Assembly (NCBI GenBank): GCA_019722365.1
Contig: JADFUC010002059.1
Coordinates: 62,001 to 126,000, forward strand
Source of the DNA: Lithospermum erythrorhizon
Lineage: Eukaryota > Streptophyta > Magnoliopsida > Boraginales > Boraginaceae
DNA: 64,000 bases
Reading direction: 5' to 3'
Numbering within the stretch: position 1 is the first letter of the stretch; the number at the start of each line of letters is the position of its first letter. Made by a program: the position numbers and the translations under genes. The notes beneath the pieces are model-generated. The model saw only the letters and a program-made list of their open reading frames with translations. It ran no database searches and was not told where the DNA came from. This document shows positions 26,821-37,037 of the stretch, in pieces.

Positions 26821-27126
26821 TGACGAGAACCATTGAATTACTTACATTGATTCTTCACATGTTGGATCGGTCACGGGCTTAGTCAAAGTTGTTGGCATTG
26901 ATTGGTGGTGGCACAGGCATGTGAGCGAGTTAACCCCTCGATGTAGGCAATCGCCAATCCCTGAAGTCATCCAGAGAACACGATTAAGTCGCCATACATA
27001 TGAACATCGGCGCTGGCGTGGTAGTATTGGGTTATTGTTGGCCATTAGATGAACTTTTAATCGTTTCTCTTGAGTCTCGAATTTACTTTTCCTAGCCATT
27101 TTCACCGATCCTGGATCAAAGAACAA
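26820..27126 (-). pseudogene. gag N-terminal remnant of the Athila-like element
   Basis: A 94-codon minus-strand frame begins about 160 bases after the 5' LTR, where gag is expected. It reads through M-A-N-N-N-P-I-L-P near its middle. In a shifted frame, P-I-N-A-N-N-F-D continues into an N-M-V-K-N-Q-like segment, resembling the N-terminal part of Athila gag (A-x-N-F-E-x-K-P-x-L-I-x-M-V). Gag would form the virus-like particle. The frame change and loss of the rest make it non-functional. Confidence 0.55.
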
Positions 27127-27263
27127 TTCTCCAAAATGATACGACGGCTAAATGCGCTAAAATAATAATATAATGAAAATAATCCCCAGCTAAAATAATA
27201 ATATAATAAAACTAGCTAAGTTAAGGAACGAAATTAAACTAATATTAGTAGTATCGAGAAATT

Positions 27264-27281
27264 ACGGCCAATGGCGCAAAC
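27264..27281 (-). promoter_or_regulatory. Primer-binding site, tRNA-Asp type (degenerate)
   Basis: Two to three bases inside the 5' LTR end, the minus strand reads TTTGCGCCATTGGCCG. This resembles TGGCGCCGTTGCCGGGGA, the complement of the 3' end of plant tRNA-Asp used by many Athila and Tat elements. It fixes the element's orientation and the LTR border. Confidence 0.65.
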
Positions 27282-27282
27282 T

Positions 27283-28432
27283 TGATAACACCTGGAAATT
27301 TATGTGTTCGAGATTCGAGACGAATTCGTGTCGAAGTAGTATAATGAATATAAAGAGGCATTATCGTCACCACAAATCTCGATATACTAAATCTTAGGTC
27401 TTTTCTTAATCCTTAGTTAACTAATACAATAATTAAAAGTAAATTTAGATAGACTGCCCAACTAAATTGACTAAGAAATTAAATTAACTAATACTAAATG
27501 AATGCACAAAAAAGTGAATCTTACTTAATATTAGTATAGTCGGGCCAACGATTTAAACCGGATCGTCAGGTCAAACTTACCTAATAATTTACTTATTAGT
27601 TCATAACAAAAGCGTTCTATCTGATTGATATTACTTCTCGAGTTAGCACAGTGATTAAGTCTCTCCTAAAGAAACTAACTATATCTCTATGATAGCTTAA
27701 AATAGGAGATCTTTTTTAATAACATATCTTTATTAAATTGCCTGTGGCATTACACTCTATGGTGGTGAAACGTGTGTTCTAATTGATAATTTGTAAATAT
27801 GACCATTTCTAGCGATTAATCACTTATATGAGCGACTAATATTGATATCAGATATTAATACTGAAATTATAAATAATGAGGAATTATGAAACTAGAATTA
27901 AATTAACTCAAAGAAGAAATCAAACCATGGTCGAGCTATTGTGGTCTGTTAATAATAAAATTAGTTCATAATAAAAGACATAAATAAATACATGAAATTA
28001 ATGGCATTAATCCTTAATAATAAAAATATCTTGAATTAGAATTATTCGAACCAATTAAAAGTAATCAACTCTAGCCTTAGTCTTGATATGAAATTAACTT
28101 ACCGATTCTTCTTTAACAAAACTTGATAGTGTAGCTCGACAAGATGTGGTGCTTTAGCACCAGAAATTGAGAGATATCAACTTTTCTCTAGCTTCCGCCA
28201 CTCTTTTATAGGTTTAACGTAACCTAATATTAATGGGAACAGATCACTTATTCTTGGATGCGTGACAAAGTAGCAAATCTTAGTATTTTCATCTTGATTA
28301 AGCCGATTCGCTTGCTTTAGCAGATAATTGCCTAAGCTCAAATAAACAAATTACCATTATATCAGTTAAGGTAAAATAACATCAGCTAATCGCAATTAGG
28401 GCCTCAAAACACTATATAATAAACAATTATCA
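27283..28432 (-). repeat. 5' LTR of the Athila-like element
   Basis: About 1150 bases, starting on the minus strand with TGATAATTGTTTATTATATAG and ending GTGTTATCA, so it has TG...CA ends. It aligns along its length with 17978-19032. The primer site follows directly. Confidence 0.8.
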
Positions 28433-31400
28433 GAGCAGTAAGTAGGAGAAAAGAATTGTTTTTTAAATTAGTTGATATACTTGGAGAGACTCTGGAGAAA
28501 TTACCAAATGAAATAAAAAGTCTTGGCTGGTGAGGAAAGCATATTAAGATGAAAAGACTAGTTAAGAGTTATCTCGGGGAAATTAATGTAATATACCCGA
28601 GTCGGTGAACCGATCTTTTTAAAAGTGTAAAACTACGAGATTGGATATATAGGTTGATTAATTTGCAAAATAAGGATGGTAGTTGGATAGAACAAGATTA
28701 TTTAAAGATGGTGATAAATAGAAAATTGTGTGAATTACAAAACATGATTGAGGTTAGATTGAAGCAGAGATTTGTGGTACATTATCGATGTATGATGAAA
28801 ATTGTATATAATGGCATTCTATAATGAAAGAGAGAGATATGAACATAATATGAATTGAGAGGAGAAAGTCGAAATTATGATGATTTCTTGGAAGACTTGA
28901 TATATTATACAAATATACTTGAAGAATGTTGATTTAGGAAATGTGAATTTTAGGTTAGATGCGTTGGGTAGAGTTTTAAGTGTTGAATCTCATAAATTAA
29001 GATTTAGTGACGTGAATAAATATCCACGTAAGTTAAAGGATAAAATGAATCGAAATGCGAATTTGATTTCTTGAGGAATAAAAAGACTATGACATTCAAG
29101 GTGATAAGAGGGTAAGGTGTTTTGATATACATTTCTTTAAATAGTGAAATGATAGCTGGTTAGTTCCGATTTGAAAGGTTGAGATCAAATTTTTCAATGA
29201 TGATTGGATTCAATAGATTTCTAAGTGATGTTAAATATTATAGGCGTTATCCTCTGATGTTGTCGTGGGAATCTTACCATGAAATTCTGGATTTGATACC
29301 CGGCGAACTTTGCTTGGAGGAAGTTGGACTAACGAGTAGGAAAATTTGTGGGAATTGACAGTAGAATATCGATGAATCTTGGGATCCGTTAATAAGAAAT
29401 ATGGTGGTTGATGTGTCAGGTCATAAATGGAATTTGTTGTTTAAAGAATAACATGTTGGAAACTAATGATGGTGAAACGTTAATGTTAGTTCTAAGGATT
29501 TGAAATTAATGGACTAGTGTGATCTAGTTGCCAAATTCCAAAGGGTAGTATTAACAAGTATGGTAGAATATACATATGGTGCACTAATAAATCAAAGCGG
29601 AATAATTGTAGAATGAGCTCGTCCTTGGTTGTATAATGTGAGACTTCGGTAGTTTTTTAAAGAGTGTAAATGATTTGAGTAGTTGGTACCGTGAAGGAGG
29701 AAAATGGGGGTTGTTGACTTTATAACTATAGAGTCTTGAGAAATTCATACTTGCAGTTACGGTTGATGGATTCGGAGAGATGCTTAATAAAGATGATAAT
29801 TAAATTATTATGAATAGGTTTACAAGTTTTTCTGTAAGGTTGAAGCATAATGTGAAGCGTGGTACAAAGTTTATGTGGGGTAAATCATGATTCAGATGAT
29901 AATGGTCATGATAGTGAGTCAGATGTTACTTGTCGTTGTGGTGTTGTTATATGATGCGGGATCAGTCGTCAATTAAAACACAACAGTGAAATCCATGAAT
30001 TTAATGACAAATGGGTGAGAAATGTTATGTGTTGGCGAGCAAGTATGGGCCTCAGCCCAGGAATGATGACTATGTTGAGCATATAAGCGTGATGTGTAAG
30101 ACCTGAGTTAACAAAGGTGGTAATTAAACTAAGAAAGATATATATTGTCATACTTTAAAGGCAGTTAAGCACCCATTGGAAGCTATTGGAAGAAATGTTG
30201 AATTCTAATATGTTGAAATGAGACGGGATGAAAGGAAATATGACTTTGATGAGTGAAGAAGAACTCTGTGGGAAGAATGAAACTTGATATGACTACAACT
30301 GGATATAACTTTTAGATATGTTAAATTAATGAAGGAGTAACGTTAAGGTGAATACTATAATAGCCAAGTGAATAGGAATATGAGAATTCATGAAGTACTA
30401 TCTACGGAAGAAGGATAGCTAAGATAATCTGAGAGAGAGTGGTCGTTGTTAATAAACTTCTAGGTAGAAGCAGATGGTACTTGTATATGATTCGAGCGAA
30501 GTAGATGTGAAATGGAATATGAAATTTTAGAATTTCAATTAGATTAAGCCAGGAACCACTTAGGGTGAGATTATACGGAAAGGGGATATTGATGGTTAAT
30601 AGATTTAAAAGTAATAAGTTGCTAATATTGGGGATTTATCAAAGAGGTGGTATATGAATGACCGAGCAATGATGTAACATAAATTTGATATATATATATA
30701 TATATATATATATCTTGCGTATTGTAAGAATTAGAATGTGAAAAATTTGATGTTGATAAATTAGAGTAAGGTAGGAAGTATATGATGATATTAGAGTGAA
30801 ATTGGGTATGTATGCTATATATGAAATCAATGTAATGATAGCTTTATGGGTAAGATGTTAGGGTATGACATGGTGTTGATATAGATGAAAAAAGAGCGTG
30901 TCTGAGAAAATGGTGTGACACAGCAGATGATGAATCATGATTCTATGAAAATGGTAAAGGAATGTATATGAAGTGTATGGTGATAATGTATTGACGAGTG
31001 GCGATGTGATACAGTGTACATATATAGGGGTAGATTGAATATGTGGAGATTTGTTAGGATGCATATGATTATACTATGAAGTGGTGTTTTAAAAGTATAT
31101 ATATGGGAGCACATTAAAGTATGCGGTTATTGGTGATGTATTACACATTCGTTGTATGCTGCGAAACTTTGGATATTTACTATGCTTGGATGTCAAGATA
31201 GTCAGTAATGAAAAATTTGATGAGTTGGGTTTTAATAAAATTCAACCATATGGATGAACTTTTAATACTCTATAATGAGATAATATGATGGCCTTGAATT
31301 GTAGTGGATATTAAGTATACGGTGATATGGATATTGATTTTGAGTGGAAATAATGATGGTTGATTTATGGCGATTGATAACGCCATACTCCTCTGGCGTT

Positions 31401-31718
31401 TAAGTCTTAGAAAATATCAACCCCAAAGTCAACCGAAAACCTAAAAAGTCGGCAAGCCCGTAACGTCGCCAGCTTGACGCCACAAATCCGCAATTGTCGA
31501 CATATCACGTCGCGGAGACCGCTAACGACTAAGATTCGTCGCAAAATTCAAGATTATGGAAAAAGTCAACTAAAAGTCAACTATGTCAAAACCGAAAATA
31601 TCTCGAAAGACTTAAAATTTATTGCCTTTCGAAATGATGCAGGAAAGCGATATTCTGATCTTGAGTTTGACCGTGATCGAAGAGAAATGGAAAAATAAAT
31701 TTTTTTAAGGGGAGGGAC
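28433..31718 (+). mobile_element. Degraded gypsy internal region, plus strand
   Basis: Plus-strand debris without intact frames. Near 28930-29000 a segment reads G-N-V-N-F-R-L-D-A-L-G-R, comparable with the G-K-A-N-x-V-A-D-A-L-S-R motif that ends the RNase H region of chromovirus-type gypsy polyproteins. The rest is too decayed to read. An AT run lies at about 30689-30712. It may be the right half of the element whose left half is at 14.9-18.0 kb. The frames on the minus strand here are chance. Confidence 0.4.
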
Positions 31719-31722
31719 TTGT
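31700..31722 (+). promoter_or_regulatory. Candidate polypurine tract and LTR start
   Basis: After a T-rich run comes AAGGGGAGGGACTTGTC, which looks like a gypsy polypurine tract followed by a TGT LTR start at about 31719. If correct, a 3' LTR begins here. I could not align the following few hundred bases convincingly with the LTR at 14.9 kb, so this stays tentative. Confidence 0.35.
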
Positions 31723-32192
31723 CGGCCCAAAGAGAGAAAGAAAGGAAAGAAGATGAACTTGATTGTATTGATGTGGAAGATAAGTGTTGATTGATATTTA
31801 AAAAAACTTCGAGTCAGTTCGGTTTCGGTTAATTCTCGACATCGTGCTTAAATCTCTCGAACCCGATTCCAAAGATAAAATATTATGACAAAAACTACTA
31901 AATTATATAAATGATTGGCTAAAATTTTCACAAGTAATATTATCATTGAAGTCTTATCATCCCCCGGTCCCGCATGAGCCAAAAATTTAAATTTTTTTAA
32001 CGTGGCGGGTTATTCGTATGTAGTGATACTCGCGTAATGAGATTCAAAAAAGTTAGCGGTGAAAAGAAAACTTCATGCGTTTGTACATTGGTATTCCCGT
32101 AGTGAAGAGTTTATTAAGTTGTCTGATAGCTCACAATCCGTTAAAGTACTTATGCGAAATACAAAAAGTAAATTTTAATTACATTCACGAGG

Positions 32193-32570
32193 TAGTGCGT
32201 GAGAGTCACGTGATGATGCTCTTGAGTTGTCGGAAGAATTTGGCCAATTGGGACCAGCTGGGACATATTTGAAAATGGGTGATCGAGGATTAATGCGTTC
32301 ACAAGATGGGTGATGATTAGTGACATTGTGTAAAGTTAGGTGATCATCCATATCGTCCTAGTTTTTTTGCAAATACAAAAATAAAATTACTAAATTACCA
32401 CGCACAGTAGTCGCATTGAGGTCGCGTGACGATTCCATGATGCCGGGAAAATCTGACAGGTGTGGCCATTAGGACATATTTCGAAAATGGGTGATCAAGT
32501 TATGCGTTTAAAAGATGGGTGATCAACTAGTGGCGTTGTGTAAAGTTTGGTGATCGTTCATGCAATTTGC
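32193..32570 (+). repeat. Direct duplication, about 210 bp spacing
   Basis: Blocks at about 32193-32360 and 32404-32570 share GACATATTT(C)GAAAATGGGTGATC, then a GATGGGTGAT word, then GTTGTGTAAAG or ATTGTGTAAAG and GGTGATC, in the same order. No protein is encoded. The repeated GGGTGATC word gives the block a modular look. Confidence 0.7.
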
Positions 32571-33086
32571 AGAAATAATTTTTCTAATCAAAAAAAATTA
32601 CTATTGAAGAATATATATCTAAATTATGTGATATTTTATATTACATTATAACAATTAAATTAAAAAAGTATCAATTTACTTATCTAATAATGCAATCGTG
32701 AGTTGTCGAGGTTGGAAATTTGGTTTTAACGGCAAATCTTGAATTCAAATATTTTTATTTACATTTTATAATATTTGATAAAAATTATCAAATAATAAAT
32801 GTACGATATCTTTTAATGACATTAAATTTTATTCAATTAAATATTATGTTTATAGATGAAAAAGAAATAAAAGTTTATGATTTAAACATTCAGTAAGCGT
32901 AAATAATCGTTAATTTTATTTAGAGATTTAATAGATTAGGATGTTTATTTCAAAAAATTTGATTTTGTTGTCATATGTTCTATCTTAAATAAAAATATCT
33001 TTATCTATAAACCTCAAATGAAATAATTAATTAAAGTTGAATTCAATATGAAAGAAATTAAACAAATTAAATCTTATTATTTAATA

Positions 33087-33318
33087 CTCCGCCGTTTTTT
33101 AAGTTGACATTTAGCTTCGAAATTTATTTTTTAGTTATCATTTAACAATAAATAAGCTTTTTATATTTTCGATGTCTTTTTAATCTCTTTTTTATCTTTT
33201 AAATGAGCAATGACTTGGTAAATATTGTAGAATTGATTGTCGTTAATACCTTTTTATTATGTTTTTTAATCCATGTCTGCGAATGTCACAAAAGCGAGAA
33301 CTAAAAACATGGAGGGAG
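33087..33318. mobile_element. Stowaway-like MITE, 232 bp
   Basis: Flanked by TA on both sides, it starts CTCCGCCGTTTTTTAAG and ends with the complement of CTCCCTCCATGTTTTTAG, so it has terminal inverted repeats of the CTCCCTCC type. It is AT-rich and non-coding inside. Such elements are moved by Tc1/mariner-type transposases supplied elsewhere. Confidence 0.8.
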
Positions 33319-34018
33319 TATTGATTAGTAATTATTAGAATTAAATTGAGTATATTGTCATAATAATACTTATATTAGTTTCGCATTATATGAAATATAA
33401 TTAAGCCAGCGTTATGGTATAAAAAATGCATGCATGAATATGCCTTATGATAGGTATATAATCACTTTATTGGTGAAGTCTGAGTTATTTTCATCTTACA
33501 GTTAGAGCGACTTTGTGACTTTTGATATTAAAGTTCTTCATTTATATCAAAATTTACAAAGTGTCATATAAATAATGATATCTTAAGGCTTCATATATTA
33601 CAGCAAGAAGCTTACATAGTTGCGCGTTGCGTCGTCACACATAAGTAAGATATTTGATTATGCGGTCAGCTAAAGCAGGCGTTTAAGGCATTTAGTTCGG
33701 CACAATTAAGCAGTTAAATGTTTATGATATCTTTATAAACTTTAAACACTAAATTCTATAAGTTCCTAAATAGGACTCCAAGTAATAATAATCTATACTT
33801 ATTGAGGTTTTATTTTATTAAAATTATTGCACAAAATCTAGTTTTTAAAAGATATATGTTATCTTTATTAATTTGATTGTTTAATATAATTCGTTTGGGT
33901 ATTTTAAATTCGAAAGGACATCCCCAATGTCGGCCTCATTGTTAGCTATTTTAATGGCTAAAATTAAGAGAATTTCATAAAAATATCTTGATATTATTGA
34001 TTTTGTCTGAATATTATA

Positions 34019-34275
34019 CTCCCTCCATTTTTTTGTTGTTGTCTTTCTAGCGATTTTCATAAATTAAGAAAAATTAAAAGTAGTCGAAAGTACGTTGAAA
34101 ATGGCAGATGTCAATCATTTAGAAATGAAATTTCGTTGGTTGGTTGATAGTTTAAACTGAATAAAATTAGTCGAAATGCATTGAAAATGTGAAGCACAAT
34201 TTCTACGTGGTAAAAGGACAAATATTTTGGAAAATAAAAAATTTAGGCTAAAGGACAAATAAAAAAAATGGAGAA
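34019..34275. mobile_element. Stowaway-like MITE, 257 bp, degraded right end
   Basis: It starts after TA with CTCCCTCCATTTTTTTGTTG and ends GACAAATAAAAAAAATGGAGAA before TA. The ends are inverted copies, but the right end has lost the GGGAG. No coding capacity. Confidence 0.7.
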
Positions 34276-34750
34276 TATTATTGAGTCAATCATCAATTAA
34301 AATATGTTAAAATGAATACATAAAATAAAATTAAATAGTAGAACTATGAATAATTTATACTACTAATCAATTGAGAAATGATATTTTCTAATAATAAATA
34401 AAATAACGTAAAGGTGTATTTTATTAAAAGTAAAAGTAGTGTTTTTAACAATAAATAAAATTAAATATTCTTGCATTCTTTATTAAACCTTGAAAATAAA
34501 GAATAGTATGATAAAAAAAAATTTAAATCTATTAATAACGTTATATTGTTAAAAAAATTAAATTGGTCATATAACTATGAACAAAAGAAGTTATAATATA
34601 AAATCAAAAGTGTAATTTATAAATTTAGGTAAATAGTTAATCAATTATTTATTATCTCGGTTTAAATATTTGAAGTGAATCTTTCTTTACCCAGCAGCAT
34701 ATATATTGAGATACAGTTCTGAAATCCTGAAGTTCTTCCTTAATGTATTA

Positions 34751-34895
34751 TTAAGTAAGTTTGTGAAACAAATGGTGTCGAATAATTAAGTAAGTTTGTG
34801 AAACACAATTAATATTAATAACTAGAACTATATTAAATAAATGGTATATACCAATTAAGTAAGTTAGTGAAATACAATTAATATTGAAAATTATA
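34751..34895 (+). repeat. Short direct repeats (AAGTAAGTTTGTGAAA family)
   Basis: The word TTAAGTAAGTTTGTGAAAC or a close variant occurs three times (near 34752, 34787 and 34856). The last two copies continue into a matching ACAATTAATATT segment. This is a small local amplification in AT-rich DNA, without coding sense. Confidence 0.6.
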
Positions 34896-34899
34896 ACCA

Positions 34900-36370
34900 T
34901 ATCTAGCAGAACGTTGTGGTGTAAAGTTGTGCGACACGTTATATTAATCTATCGATATTGAAATTGTATCTAAACCGTCTTCGGATGAGTGATGATGGTC
35001 CTTCAGTCAAACTATGGTGAGTATACTTTGGATGATCCTCCGTTCATATACATTAAATTAAAAAATTATAGTTGTATTAAATAAAATACATATTAAAAGT
35101 ATAATAAAATAACATATAGCTTTTCTTACCAAAATCCAATGGCTATTGTTGTCAATGTTCCCTAATACCACCTGTACGTACTTGGAGGTCCTAAAGTGTG
35201 ATCGAGAAGTTGTGGGAAGACATTAATCACTTGATGTCTTGGCCATAAAACAACATTATAATAATGGATTTGTATTATGTGGCGCATTCGGGTAGATTAA
35301 ATGAATTTATCGAGGGTGTGTTTGGACCGTGAAGTGAAATTCTATAAATCTATTCGAGGAAAGTTGCAAGTATTTGGACATAGGCGGTTTGTTCTAAAAC
35401 TTTTGGATATTGTCTGAATGCTCATTAATTCAAGAAGCTTATGCTTAGTATGATGAGCAAAATGGACAAAGCGGCTGTGGTTCCATCAGAGTGTCGAGCA
35501 GCGTGGACTCATTCGACAAGTTTAATCATGTTCATATTTTATAAATATTATTATTATTTTGTATCGTTAGATATCTTAATAAAAATCCTCATTATTAATG
35601 ATCTTAATTGCAGGGTAAGATCAGAATTAATGGAGATCCTAATGATTTCAGAATAACATTCTTTAGGACTTGTGCAACTTATATGCGTGATGCTAATTTT
35701 GTATCAAAAACTGACTGTTATATATTAGGAGTCCTGATGGGTGAGAAAACAAAAGCGAAAATGTTATATATTTCTTTAATTAAGTTTGAAATAAACATGT
35801 AATATCAAAATGTACTTTTTACATGTTGAACTAGTTTTTAAATTTATCATTATATTAAAAATGTAAAATCGTGTATCAATTTGAAAAATGCGCATCGGGA
35901 ACGGTGAATTAAATGTGGCCGCGTGATGAATCTTTTGATGCGTGTAGGGCCACGATGCACGCGCCATCGTGCCGAGACCACGACACTTTTGTAGAGCATC
36001 GTGTTGATGCCCGCGGCGTTATAGCGATGCCCCGAATCACGACCAATTGGTTGAGGCTGCATTATTAACCCAAATCTTTAGCCCATGCTCTACCATCGTA
36101 ATCCAGGGACAAATTTGTACTTTCCGCCTCAAAGTTAATGTTTAAATCTTATAGTCCCGCTCCCGAGAAGGAGTAATGGCTACTAAAGTAAGCCAGAAAT
36201 GTTGGAATTTCGGATAGTTTTTATGTTTGCTAAGGCCAATGTGATGGATGTCAAGGAATTCAACCTACTCATAGCAGCGTCAGACATAACGAACTCTTTT
36301 CAGCTTTTCAACATGACTTGATAGAGTATTATTTAGGGTGTGAGTCTTTCTCGTGTGCTCGGCTCCGTCG
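34900..36370. other. Gene-poor stretch with a GC-rich island
   Basis: No recognisable gene. Small open frames at 35441-35656 and 35608-35802 show no family. About 35880-36055 is notably GC-richer than its surroundings and repeats the words GCATCG and CGATGC. Its origin is unknown; it could be a fragment of another repeat. Confidence 0.4.
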
Positions 36371-36374
36371 TATT

Positions 36375-36560
36375 TTTCATTTCACTTTATTTATTTCATA
36401 TATAATTTATTAAATTTTATAATTACTCAGATTGACATGAAAATTAACTAAATTTGACAAAATATTTTTTTAATTTCAAAATTCCATCATATATTAATAC
36501 AATAAATAATATATAATATTTTAAAAACCATCTAGCATGTGATAAATGTTTCGATAAGCC
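36375..36560 (+). repeat. AT-rich dispersed repeat, copy A (copy B at about 42680-42870)
   Basis: This shares with 42680-42870, in the same order, ATTAAATTTTATAATTAC, TGACATGAAAATTAA and further AATTTCAAAAATTCCAT-like words. The pair flanks the ADH-like gene in the same orientation. No terminal structure was recognised. Confidence 0.55.
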
Positions 36561-37037
36561 AAACATCTTAAGAAAGAATGAATAAAGCGTATAAAAGCTA
36601 AAAAAAAATTGGTGTACGAATGATGATCTGAAGCTGCAAGGCTTTATTTATAGATGCCAGTGATAAAAAATAATGATATTTCTTTTAATTTTATTTACTA
36701 AAAGATTTAAAATTGTGGAGGAAAAAAAAAAAAACCAATCAAAGGCTGTTATGCGTGCGCTGCAGCTTGTCAGCTCCTGTTCCTGCTAGGCCAGCAGCAG
36801 CAGCCTGTAGTTTACTCAGTTTCATTTCAGGATGGAATGGCCAGCAGCAGGTGTCAAACAATTTAGTACTAGATCAAATTTTGATTAAGGCGTAAGATAT
36901 TCATTTGGCTGTGATTAACGTGAAAAATTAATTGAGTGTCAAATTTAGATCCACTAGTATACTTGGTCTAAGTTAGATGGATGACTATCAGTCTATCACC
37001 ACCAACCGCTGACTTGAGAAACTCTGTTGAGCTTCAA
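36561..37037 (+). promoter_or_regulatory. Upstream region / promoter side of the ADH-like gene
   Basis: AT-rich DNA leading to the first exon, with a CAGCAG-rich GC patch at about 36755-36850. No clear TATA box or known element could be fixed. The 60-codon frame at 36713-36895 is probably chance within this patch. Confidence 0.35.

Larger units (their letters stand above)
17978..28432 (-). mobile_element. Athila-like Ty3/gypsy LTR retrotransposon, about 10.5 kb, decayed
   Basis: Two related direct repeats (about 17978-19032 and 27283-28432) flank a core that reads on the minus strand in the order LTR, primer site, gag, pol with integrase, long non-coding 3' part, LTR. The primer site next to the right-hand LTR resembles the complement of plant tRNA-Asp. 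A gag N-terminal segment is readable near 26.83-27.06 kb. An integrase core with YHPQTNGQ lies at 22792-22815. About 3 kb between integrase and the 3' LTR lacks pol motifs, as in Athila elements, where an env-like or non-coding region sits. No clear 5 bp target duplication was seen (GTCGA against GAGCA). Frames are broken throughout. Confidence 0.8.

Noticed and set aside
31474..31698. A 74-codon frame thought to be a chromodomain at the end of a gypsy polyprotein
   Set aside because: The residues do not show the aromatic cage or the W-E...W pattern of chromodomains. Only the polypurine-like run after it is suggestive.
35441..35802. Two overlapping frames considered as an exon of a host gene or a transposase
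   Set aside because: No motif was recognised, and the first frame degenerates into an AT-rich, Tyr/Phe-rich stretch.
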